Part shown: one piece after another, positions 17,620 through 24,962 of the stretch
How the letters are laid out: every line of letters starts with the position of its first letter
How positions within the stretch are numbered: the first letter of the stretch is position 1
Assembly (NCBI RefSeq): GCF_946480305.1
Contig: NZ_CAMLJQ010000027.1
Location: forward strand, 1 to 52,988
DNA: 52,988 nucleotides
Source: an uncultured Caldimonas sp.
Lineage (GTDB): Bacteria; Pseudomonadota; Gammaproteobacteria; Burkholderiales; Burkholderiaceae
Reading direction: 5' to 3'
Program-made: the position numbers and the translations under genes
The notes under the pieces: generated by a model
What the model was told of the DNA's origin: nothing
Seen by the model: the letters and a program-made list of their open reading frames with translations, nothing else
The model's database searches: none

Positions 17620-18753
17620 TCAGGCAGCCGCTGCCGCGGCCAGGCCGGCCCTTCGGCGCCGTGCCCGCCATGCCAGGGCGCCCAGACCCACGACGAACAA
17701 TGCCACGGTCTCGGGCTCCGGTGCCGGCGAGAGCAGCACGGTGCGGCCGTCTGCCGCGAACGCGAGTATCTGCCCGCGCGAATTGATGTCGCGCGCTTCA
17801 CGGATGTCGTAGCCCGCGGTGCTGAGGACCGTGTTGATGAAGGTCTTCTCGCCCTTCTCCCACAGGAAGGCACCCTCGCCCACCGTCACCCCGACGACCA
17901 CACCGGCATCGTTCACCGCGTGCGCGTAGCTCTGCACGCCCGGGGTGCCGGCATCGAGGTCCACCATCCCGTCTTTTGCGTTCCACAGAAAGGCATGCGG
18001 CGTTTCTTCCGTCCAGCACACGCCTTCGTAGCAGACCTCCTGCGGGTTGGTGCCCGCCGAGCCGACCACCCAGCCGCGGTTGTTGATGTCCGCCGGGCCC
18101 GCCCAGGTGCCATCGAGCAGGCCGAGGTCGGCCCGGGTCCCGTCGGCGAAGCGCACGAACGGTGAAACCGGGCTGTAGTGGTGACCGGCAATCGCGCCGC
18201 GGTCGTTGATGTCGAGCGGGAAGTAGCCGCTGCCCAGCGACTCGTTGCCATGCAGCACCTGCTTGAGGCCAGCGCCTTCGCTCCAGGTGTAGATGCTGTC
18301 CGCCCCCTCGAAGCGCACCTTCAGCAGCACGGTGCCGTGCCGGTTCACGCTCACCGCCTCGCCGTACAACGCGCTCGCCGGCAGGTCGATGGCGCGCATG
18401 CCGCCTCCCTGGCTCCACACGAACGGCTTCACCGGATGGCCGATGCCATAGGTATGGCCGACCACCAGGCCATTGCGCGAGATCGCTCCCGGTTGCACCC
18501 AGGGGCCATCAGGCGTGCCCAGCTCGCGGAAGCCCGTCTTGGCGTCCCAGACGAACCCGCTGATGCCGCCGCCCTCCCGGTTGCGCGTGCCGACGATCTG
18601 GCCCCGGTCGTTCAGGCTCACGCCGCTCACATGGCCGAGGTCCGTGACGCTGTAGGTATGTGCGTGCGGAGCCGCCCAGGACGACGACACGGCGCAAGCC
18701 AAGCCGGCCGTCGCGAGGATGCGGCCGAGCCGCGTGGAAATGGTCGCCTGCAT
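17620..18753 (-). CDS. HAF-repeat extracellular protein with PEP-CTERM sorting signal
   Basis: About 377 residues. A signal peptide (about 1-28, ending SSSWAAP) precedes six or more HAF-type repeats of the pattern ISRNGLVVGHTYG / DINDRGAIAGHHY / DINNRGWVVGSAG, each followed by a tryptophan- or phenylalanine-containing strand (AFLWNAKDG, FVWDAKTG). The end has the PEP-CTERM signal: PAPEPET, a hydrophobic stretch (VALFVVGLGALAW) and an Arg cluster. Such proteins are processed by an exosortase and sent to the cell surface or matrix. The exosortase is not in this window. The start at 18753 is chosen because GGGAGG sits 4 bases upstream. It is not a known flagellar gene. Confidence 0.82.
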   Translation of the reverse strand: MQATISTRLGRILATAGLACAVSSSWAAPHAHTYSVTDLGHVSGVSLNDRGQIVGTRNREGGGISGFVWDAKTGFRELGTPDGPWVQPGAISRNGLVVGHTYGIGHPVKPFVWSQGGGMRAIDLPASALYGEAVSVNRHGTVLLKVRFEGADSIYTWSEGAGLKQVLHGNESLGSGYFPLDINDRGAIAGHHYSPVSPFVRFADGTRADLGLLDGTWAGPADINNRGWVVGSAGTNPQEVCYEGVCWTEETPHAFLWNAKDGMVDLDAGTPGVQSYAHAVNDAGVVVGVTVGEGAFLWEKGEKTFINTVLSTAGYDIREARDINSRGQILAFAADGRTVLLSPAPEPETVALFVVGLGALAWRARRRRAGLAAAAAA

Positions 18754-19199
18754 GAGGCCTCCCGAAATGCAAGTGGATGCGACGTGGAAGAACAACCCAT
18801 TCTGAAGCCGGAAGCCTTGCCACACGGGCCTTAGCGGGTCTGCGAGTACACACTAAGTATCATCATGGAACGAGTCTGCAAGGTTGTTACGGATCGTGCC
18901 GGGCCACGCCCGAAAGCCGCCGTATGGCCCGTTTTTCGTGAGGCGAACCACGAAACGCGGGGAAATACCCCCCTCAAACAGGTGCTCGCCGGCGTTCAAC
19001 ACGTGGTGCCGGCGAGACGCCCCTCTCCGTGGGCTTGATGCGGCTCAAGGTCGCCCGCGAAGCAAAGCGGACACTGCGGCAGGCACATCGTTTGCCTCTG
19101 CACTGCGCCACATGGCAAAACCTGCACGCCTACCCGGATTCCCAAGATGAAGCTGCTGGTATCAAGCCCAAGGCTTGCTCGCACATCGATGAGGCGCCC
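18754..19199. other. 446-bp non-coding region between divergent PEP-CTERM and AI-2E genes
   Basis: There is no convincing gene here. It must contain the two divergent promoters, which I could not place. It holds two strong inverted repeats: CGGGCCA/TGGCCCG at 18900-18931 followed by five Ts (terminator-like on the plus strand), and CTCGCCGGC/GCCGGCGAG at 18985-19016 with a 14-base loop. The frame of the downstream transporter stays open back to 19029 but without a ribosome-binding site. Confidence 0.6.
18900..18936 (+). terminator. Orphan terminator-like hairpin
   Basis: A 7-bp stem CGGGCCA/TGGCCCG with an 18-base loop followed by TTTTT. No plus-strand gene ends just upstream (the nearest is flgN at 17553, with its own terminator). 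It could end a small untranslated transcript or attenuate the leader of the AI-2E-family gene. Confidence 0.35.
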
Positions 19200-20318
19200 A
19201 TGACGCCGAGCCCGCTCAATGCCAACGGCTGGCTCTCCCGCGAGCGCGTCCAGGTGGTCGCTCTGGCCGCGCTCACGGTGCTGGTGCTCTACCTTTGCTA
19301 CCTGATCGCGCTGCCGTTCCTGCCCGCGATCACCTGGGCGGTGGTCCTGGCCGTCATTGCCCATCCCTTGCACGAACGCATCCGCGAAAAGGTGCATGGC
19401 AAGTCGGTGGTGGCGGCGATAGCGGTGCTGCTCGTCACGATCACGCTGTCGGTGCCCACCGTGCTCGTGGTGCGCGAGATCGCACAGCAGGCCACCGACA
19501 GCGTCGAGAAGGTGCGGGGCGACTCGGCTGAGCAACTGTGGAGCGACACGAAGAAGCGCTACCCGCAAGTGACGCCGCTGATGCGCTGGGTCGAGCGCGA
19601 GATCGACATCCGCGGCCAGTTGGAGCGTTTCTCCAGCTATGTGGTCGATGGCGCCCGACGGTTCGTCTCCGGCTCCATGTACGCCGTCGCCGGCAGCCTC
19701 GTCACGCTGTACCTGCTGTTCTATTTCTTCCGCGACAAGGAAAAGACGCTGGGCGCACTGCGCCGGCTGGCGCCGTTATCGGGCCGCGAGACGGAGCAGG
19801 TATTTCGCAGCGTGCGCGACACCATCCACGCGATCGTCTACGGCACGCTCGTCGTCGCGCTGGTGCAGGGCGTGCTCGGCGGACTGATGTTCTGGTGGCT
19901 GGGGCTGCCGGCGCCCTTGCTGTGGGGCGCGGTGATGGCTTTCCTGGCGATCCTGCCCCTGCTGGGCGCCGCCATCGTGTGGATCCCCGCGGCCCTTGCG
20001 CTCGCGATGGACGGCCAGTGGGACAAGGCCCTGCTGCTCGCCGCGTGGGGCAGCATCGTCATCGGGCTGATCGACAACATCCTCTATCCGATCCTCGTGA
20101 AGAACCGGCTGCGACTGCACACGGTGCCGGTGTTCATCTCGGTGGTCGGCGGCTTGCTGGTGTTCGGCACCGCCGGCGTGGTGCTCGGACCGGTGGTGCT
20201 TGCGGTGGCGATGGCCTTGCTGGAGGTGTGGCGCCTGCGGCTGGCGCTCGCGGAGTTGCCGCCGATCTCCGGCGAAGAGATGAAAACGATGCGGGTGGAA
20301 GACACTGCAACCGGCTGA
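19200..20318 (+). CDS. AI-2E family (PerM/YdiK-type) membrane protein
   Basis: 372 residues with about seven to eight transmembrane segments: two near the N-terminus (about 18-55), one at about 65-90, one at about 160-180 (MYAVAGSLVTLYLLFYFF), and a dense cluster after 215. Family features are the FRDKEKTLGALRRLAPL loop and the C-terminal block with GLIDNILYPILVKNRL, followed by VFISVVGGLLVFGTAGVVLGPV. The family is broad: some members export autoinducer-2, others move ions or are of unknown substrate, so I do not assign one. GAGG lies 6 bases before the ATG at 19200; longer in-frame starts lack such a site. It is convergent with the chemoreceptor gene. Confidence 0.88.
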   Translation: MTPSPLNANGWLSRERVQVVALAALTVLVLYLCYLIALPFLPAITWAVVLAVIAHPLHERIREKVHGKSVVAAIAVLLVTITLSVPTVLVVREIAQQATDSVEKVRGDSAEQLWSDTKKRYPQVTPLMRWVEREIDIRGQLERFSSYVVDGARRFVSGSMYAVAGSLVTLYLLFYFFRDKEKTLGALRRLAPLSGRETEQVFRSVRDTIHAIVYGTLVVALVQGVLGGLMFWWLGLPAPLLWGAVMAFLAILPLLGAAIVWIPAALALAMDGQWDKALLLAAWGSIVIGLIDNILYPILVKNRLRLHTVPVFISVVGGLLVFGTAGVVLGPVVLAVAMALLEVWRLRLALAELPPISGEEMKTMRVEDTATG

Positions 20319-20360
20319 CCCGCCTGGCGCGGGCCGGTCGCGTCGGCAGAAAACCGCCGA

Positions 20361-21716
20361 TCAGAACGAGAACGCGAACCGCAACCCGCCCCAGTGGCGG
20401 CCTTCCACGACGATGGGCACGGCCACTTCCTTCATCAGCACGTACTTGCCGCCGCCCATGTCGCGCCGGTAGGTCTGCAACAGGAAGGGTTTGCGATTGC
20501 GTGCGGAGGCCAGCGCGGTGCGGTCGTTGAAGATGCGCCGGTTGCGGCAGTTCGCCGCGTTCCACACGGGGTCGTCGCTGCGCTGCGGATGGCTGTACTT
20601 GCGGTTGTGCGTCGGCAAGTAGCCGTTGCGGTCGACCGCGGCGCAGTAGAAGGTCTTGTTCGACATGCCGAGCAGGCGTTCCTGCACCGGCGGGAACAGC
20701 CGGTCGGTCAGTTCGGCGAAACGCGTCAGATGCTGCTGCGGGTTGGTGCCCTCGATCGGGCGGTAGTTCTCGTCGAACAGGTCCGCCATCGAGATCGCAC
20801 CCTGCCGGACGGCTTCTTCGAGCATGCGAGCCAGTTCCGCGGCACCTTGCTGCGCGGCCCGGATGAACTGGCTGTCCTCCGTCTCGATGCCGCACGCCGC
20901 GATCACCTCCATCAGGTGCTCGCTGATCTTCAGGAAAGCTTCGCTGCGGGCCATCGCGTTTTCGAGCGCCTCGGTGGCCTGCCTCGACTCGCGATCGATC
21001 ACGCTCATCTGCTCGCCCATCGCGTTGCTGACCGAGCGGCTTTCGCAGGCCGCCTCGGTGATGCGGCTGACATCGGTCTCCACCGCGGTGAGCGCCTTGT
21101 GGAACGCGCCCTGCTGGCCCGAGTGTTCGTCCGAGCGGATCTCGCGGGAGAGTGAATCGATGCGCGAGTCGAGCGTGCCGACCGTGCTCATGATCTCTTT
21201 CGACGAGGCCTCGACCTTGGCGGCGAGGTCCTTCACCGCGTCGGCCACCACGCCGAAACCCCGCCCTGCCTCGCCGGCCCGCTTGGCCTCGACCGAAGCG
21301 TTGAATGCCACCAGCCGGGTCTGCATCGCGATCTGGGTGATCTGCTGGGCGGCGTTGGCCACTTCGCGCAGCGTGTCGACGATGGCGGCCACCTCGCGAC
21401 CAACCTCCTCGACCGCATGACGCGCCTGACCCACCGACTTCAGGCTCTGCTCGCTGAAGCTGCCGATGGCCGCCTGCGATCGCTGGATGCCCTGCAGCTG
21501 CTGCGCGAGCGAGCCGACGGCCTGCGTCTGCCGCGAAGATATCTTGATCGTTTCGTCGATGACGCCGCGCACCTCGGCCGCCTCACGGCCCAGGCCCGAA
21601 GCCTCCTTTTGCAGGGATTGCACGAGCGCACGTGCATCGACGCCCGGCTCAGCGGGCACCGATTCGGCATGCGCGTCGTTGGCCGGCACCGGCGAACGCT
21701 TGAATACCGCGAACAT
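20361..21716 (-). CDS. Cytoplasmic methyl-accepting chemotaxis protein with C-terminal sensor domain
   Basis: 451 residues without any transmembrane segment. The MCP signalling hairpin is centred near 130-170, with the conserved tip-type segment QTRLVAFNASVEAKRAGEAG and GRGFGVVADAVKDLA, and is flanked by helical coiled coil. The C-terminal 120 residues form a compact domain (YCAAVDRNGYLPTHNRKYS, RTALASARN, VPIVVEGRHWGGLRFAF) resembling soluble Cache/PAS-like sensors. It therefore has the order signal-then-sensor, reversed from classic receptors. The CheR/CheB-tethering pentapeptide is absent. It probably senses an internal state. A sigma-28 promoter lies directly upstream (21762-21789) and GGAG stands 6 bases before the ATG. 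Confidence 0.88.
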   Translation of the reverse strand: MFAVFKRSPVPANDAHAESVPAEPGVDARALVQSLQKEASGLGREAAEVRGVIDETIKISSRQTQAVGSLAQQLQGIQRSQAAIGSFSEQSLKSVGQARHAVEEVGREVAAIVDTLREVANAAQQITQIAMQTRLVAFNASVEAKRAGEAGRGFGVVADAVKDLAAKVEASSKEIMSTVGTLDSRIDSLSREIRSDEHSGQQGAFHKALTAVETDVSRITEAACESRSVSNAMGEQMSVIDRESRQATEALENAMARSEAFLKISEHLMEVIAACGIETEDSQFIRAAQQGAAELARMLEEAVRQGAISMADLFDENYRPIEGTNPQQHLTRFAELTDRLFPPVQERLLGMSNKTFYCAAVDRNGYLPTHNRKYSHPQRSDDPVWNAANCRNRRIFNDRTALASARNRKPFLLQTYRRDMGGGKYVLMKEVAVPIVVEGRHWGGLRFAFSF

Positions 21717-21761
21717 GTTTGTCTCCAGAAGGACGCAAGGGATACGTGCCCCTCGCTGTTC

Positions 21762-21789
21762 TTATCGGCTCACCATTCGCGTAGTTTGA
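21762..21789 (-). promoter_or_regulatory. Sigma-28 promoter of the chemoreceptor gene
   Basis: Read on the minus strand: TCAAACTA, 12 bases, GCCGATAA. The -10 is identical to the consensus and ends 45 bases before the receptor start codon. The -35 lies inside the last codons of fliA, so the receptor can be made late even though it follows fliA. Confidence 0.75.
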
Positions 21790-22483
21790 CCCTCAAACGC
21801 GCGATCGACTGACTGTGCAACTGGCAAACGCGTGATTCGGTCACGCCCAGCACCGCTGCAATCTCCTTGAGGTTCATGTCGCGCTCGTAATACATGCTCA
21901 TCACGTACTGCTCTCGCTCCGGCAGGCTCTTGATCGCCTCGACCAGCGCTTCGCGCAGGCGGTAGTCGTTGAGCTGGCTCAGCGGGTTCGCCTCCTTGTC
22001 GGCCACGTGCCGGTCGAGGTAGTCGTCGTCGCCGTTGTCGCTGCTCATGTCTTCCAGGTAGACGAGCTGCGTGCCGCGCACCTTGTTGAGCAGGTCTTGA
22101 TATTCGGCAAGCGTGATGCCCATTTCCTTGGCGATCTCGCTCTCCTGCGGCGGCCGCCCGAGCTTCTGTTCCAGCCGGTGCACGGCAGCCTCGATCGAGC
22201 GCTGCTGCTTGCGCGTGCCGCGGCTCATCCAGTCGGCGCCGCGCAGTTCGTCGAGCATGGCGCCGCGGATGCGCTGCGTCGCGAAGGTCTCGAACTGCAC
22301 GCCCTGTGCGGCATCGAAGCGGCTGAGCGCGTCGTTGAGGCCGATCATGCCGACCTGGATCAGGTCGTCGATCTCGACGTTGGCCGGCAGCTTCGCGATC
22401 ATCTGGTGCGCGAGCCGCCGCACCAGCGGGCTGTACTGCTGCAGCATCGAATTGATGTCGAGGCGGCCTTTGGCGGTGTACAT
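21770..22483 (-). CDS. fliA: Flagellar sigma factor FliA (sigma-28)
   Basis: 237 residues, the normal FliA size. Region 2 (LVRRLAHQMIAKLPANVEID, DLIQVGMIGLNDALSRFD, FETFATQRIRGAMLDELRG), region 3 (EQKLGRPPQESEIAKEMG) and region 4 with the helix-turn-helix (LKEIAAVLGVTESRVCQLHSQ) are all intact. FliA directs RNA polymerase to late flagellar promoters; several of its likely targets are in this window. The ATG at 22483 has GGAG ten bases upstream and is the family start; the frame is open further upstream but that overlaps the flhG-like gene in another frame. It lies 20 bp after that gene. Confidence 0.96.
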   Translation of the reverse strand: MYTAKGRLDINSMLQQYSPLVRRLAHQMIAKLPANVEIDDLIQVGMIGLNDALSRFDAAQGVQFETFATQRIRGAMLDELRGADWMSRGTRKQQRSIEAAVHRLEQKLGRPPQESEIAKEMGITLAEYQDLLNKVRGTQLVYLEDMSSDNGDDDYLDRHVADKEANPLSQLNDYRLREALVEAIKSLPEREQYVMSMYYERDMNLKEIAAVLGVTESRVCQLHSQSIARLRVKLREW

Positions 22484-22503
22484 GGTCGTTGCGCTCCGAT
22501 GGA

Positions 22504-23316
22504 TCAATTGAACGCGTGGTGGGCGGCGGCGCTGGCCGCCTGTGCGGCTGGCAACACGCCCCAGGCGCTGCCTTCGCCGTCCTGGAGCGAGAACGGCAGC
22601 GCATAGTGCAGGAGGTTCATCGAGACCTGGTGCAGCGTCTGCGCGAGCGTCTGCTCGTCTTCGGCCGCGGTGCTCGTCACGGCGGCGAGGTGCGCTTCGC
22701 CGCCCAGAAAGTCGCCGACGCAACGCAGCAGCCGCAGCGCGGCCGGCGGCACGCCGAAGGATTGTTCCGCGGCATCCATCACCACCGCGTGATGCAGCAG
22801 CCCGGCCTGGTGCGCGAGGATCTTCATCGACGCATAGGCGTGGGTGATGGCCTGCGGGTCGTCGCCACCGAACACCAGCGGCCGCACGCGACGCTGCGCG
22901 AACAGCCCGGCAAGCACGGCCGCGTCGGCATGGAACAGCACGACGTCGGCGGACGGCGCCGCTTCGCGCAGTGCCTCGAACAACAGCGTGGAAGCTCCCT
23001 CGGCCTGGCCGAAGAACGCGAGCGACGGGCCGGCCGCGAGCACCGAGGTGTAGGCGTCGAACTCGTCGATCCACTGACCGAGGTCGAGGTCGCGCTCGAT
23101 GGCTCCGGCCACGTCCACGCCGCTGCCGTAGGGCCCCTGCGCCGCGTCGACGACCAAGGTGTGCAGCCCCTGCGCAGCCAGTCCCTGGCACAGGCCCTCG
23201 AGCAGCACGTGGCTGCCGGGCACGTGGGGGTTGGCTCCCACCGGCAGCAGGTGCACCGTGTGATGGGCGAAGAGCCGGCGCAGGCCGTGCGCCTGGTCGA
23301 ATCCGCGCTCAACCAT
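22504..23316 (-). CDS. FlhG-position MinD-like protein lacking the Walker A loop
   Basis: About 270 residues, between flhF and fliA where flhG normally lies. The N-terminus keeps FDQAHGLRRLF, matching the DQAxxLR motif by which FlhG stimulates the FlhF GTPase. After it, the fold pattern is MinD-like (VHLLPVGA, then LLEGLCQGLAAQGLHTLVVDAA). The expected GKGGVGKT Walker A is replaced by GANPHVPGSH, without Gly-Lys-Thr. So ATP binding is unlikely while FlhF binding may remain. A strong AAGGAGG lies 6 bases before the ATG at 23316, which overlaps the end of flhF by 8 bases: translational coupling. Likely a regulator of flagellar number or placement that works without ATP cycling. The homology rests on position and motif, not on a search. 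Confidence 0.75.
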   Translation of the reverse strand: MVERGFDQAHGLRRLFAHHTVHLLPVGANPHVPGSHVLLEGLCQGLAAQGLHTLVVDAAQGPYGSGVDVAGAIERDLDLGQWIDEFDAYTSVLAAGPSLAFFGQAEGASTLLFEALREAAPSADVVLFHADAAVLAGLFAQRRVRPLVFGGDDPQAITHAYASMKILAHQAGLLHHAVVMDAAEQSFGVPPAALRLLRCVGDFLGGEAHLAAVTSTAAEDEQTLAQTLHQVSMNLLHYALPFSLQDGEGSAWGVLPAAQAASAAAHHAFN

Positions 23317-24892
23317 GCAGGCCTCCTTGCGCCGCAGCAGCACGCTGAGGCGGTGCCGTGAACACGAGGTTGACGTCGTCGGTGTCGAGCCGGTAGGCCG
23401 AGCTGCCGCCGCCACGCAGTGCACGGTGCACCAGCGCGTTGGCCGACATACGATGCCAGTCTTCCGGCACGCGCTGGCCGTTGGCCACACCGACGATCTT
23501 CAGCTTGTGACGGATCATCGCGTCGAGCGCCGGGCCCAGCTTCACGGCCTCGTCGAGCTTGGAGAGCACCACGCCCTTGCACTGGTTGGCGCGATAGGAG
23601 ATCAGCACGTCCTCGATCGTCTCGCCCTGCGATGAGGCGTTGGCGACCAGCAGCCGCTGGATGCTGCGGTGGCCCACCATCTCCAGCAGTTCCTGGGTGC
23701 GGCTGTCGCGCTGGGCGATGCCGGCCGTGTCGATCAGCACCATCTTCTTGGCCGACAGCAGGTCGAGCAGGTCTTCGAGCGCGGGGCGGTCGTGCGCGGT
23801 GTGCACCGCCACGCCGATGATGCGGCCGTAGGCGCGCAGTTGTTCATGGGCGCCGACGCGGTAGGCGTCGAGCGTGATCAGGCCCAGGTTGGACGGACCG
23901 TACTTGGCTGCGAACGCCGCGGCCAGCTTGGCCGTGGTGGTGGTCTTGCCGACGCCGGTGGAGCCCACCAGCGCGTAGACGCCGCCCTGGTCTTCGAGGG
24001 CCGGCTCGCCTTCGCCGGTCAGCAGGTTGCGCTGCAGCACGTTGGCCACCCAGGCATCGAGGTCGCCCACATCGGCCGGCGTGTTGGCCGCCAGCTTGCG
24101 GATCAGTGCCGGCGAGAAGCCGCAGTCGAGCAGCTTCTGGGTCAGCTTCGCCTGGTGCGGATTGCGCTGCAGCTTCTCCATGAAGGCCAGCGCGCCGAAG
24201 CGTTCTTCGATCAGGCCCTTCATCTCGCGCAGCTCGTTGAGCATGGCGCGCTGTTCCTGGTCATTGCCGCCTTGTGCCAGCGACGGCACGGAGGCGGCGG
24301 CCACCGGGGCCTGCCAGGCGGGCGCGTCCTGCAGCGACGGCACCGGCATGGCACCCATCGCGCTCGCGCGCCGCTCGGCAACCGGCGCAGGCTCGATCGT
24401 TTCCTGCGCGACAGGCTCATGGGCCACGTGTTCGGCCTTGCGCACGGCGACGCGCTCTGCAAGGCGTTGCTCGATCGGCTGAGGTGCCGCCGCCGCTGCG
24501 CGAGCGGGCGGCAACGCCGGCATGGCAGGAGCCGCAGCAGCGGGTGCCTGCATCGCCGCCTGGCGGCGCTTCAGCATGCGCTCGCGCACGTAGTCCTGGA
24601 ACGACAGCGTGCTCATCGCGAGCCGCTCCACATCGTTGTCCACCGGCGCGGCGGGCTTGGCTGCAGCACGCGGCATCGCCGGTGCGGGGCGTGCCGCCAC
24701 AGGTGCAGGTGCCGGGGCGTTCTTGGCATCGAACTTCTCGATCGCGGCCACGCTGTCGGGCTCCATGGCCAGCACTTCCACGCCTTCCTTGCAGGGTCGG
24801 GTCGACAGGATCACCGCGTCCTCGCCGAAGGCTTGGCGCACTTGCACCAGCGCGTCACGCGAGGTACGGGCAACAAAGCGCTTCACGTTCAT
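23309..24892 (-). CDS. flhF: Flagellar placement GTPase FlhF
   Basis: 527 residues. It has an N-terminal domain (MNVKRFVARTSRDALVQVRQ), a long Ala/Pro-rich linker (about 70-210), an SRP-type N domain (about 225-300), and an SRP GTPase G domain with P-loop GSTGVGKTTTTAKLA near 320. Further G motifs are TLDAYRVGAHEQL, LIDTAG and LSKLDEAVKLG. FlhF recruits the early basal body to the cell pole in many bacteria. GAGGAG precedes the ATG. The genome thus combines FlhF with FlhDC, as is seen in Burkholderiales. Confidence 0.95.
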   Translation of the reverse strand: MNVKRFVARTSRDALVQVRQAFGEDAVILSTRPCKEGVEVLAMEPDSVAAIEKFDAKNAPAPAPVAARPAPAMPRAAAKPAAPVDNDVERLAMSTLSFQDYVRERMLKRRQAAMQAPAAAAPAMPALPPARAAAAAPQPIEQRLAERVAVRKAEHVAHEPVAQETIEPAPVAERRASAMGAMPVPSLQDAPAWQAPVAAASVPSLAQGGNDQEQRAMLNELREMKGLIEERFGALAFMEKLQRNPHQAKLTQKLLDCGFSPALIRKLAANTPADVGDLDAWVANVLQRNLLTGEGEPALEDQGGVYALVGSTGVGKTTTTAKLAAAFAAKYGPSNLGLITLDAYRVGAHEQLRAYGRIIGVAVHTAHDRPALEDLLDLLSAKKMVLIDTAGIAQRDSRTQELLEMVGHRSIQRLLVANASSQGETIEDVLISYRANQCKGVVLSKLDEAVKLGPALDAMIRHKLKIVGVANGQRVPEDWHRMSANALVHRALRGGGSSAYRLDTDDVNLVFTAPPQRAAAAQGGLHG

Positions 24893-24962
24893 GACCGCTC
24901 CTCGTTCGCGCCGCGCATCGCACGGTCGGCCAGCAGGCTCGAACAGGTATTGGCTGAATCAA

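Noticed and set aside
19029..19199. Upstream extension of the AI-2E-family protein by 57 codons
   Set aside because: The extra residues are not membrane-like, have no ribosome-binding site, and are followed by a well-placed GAGG and ATG at 19200.
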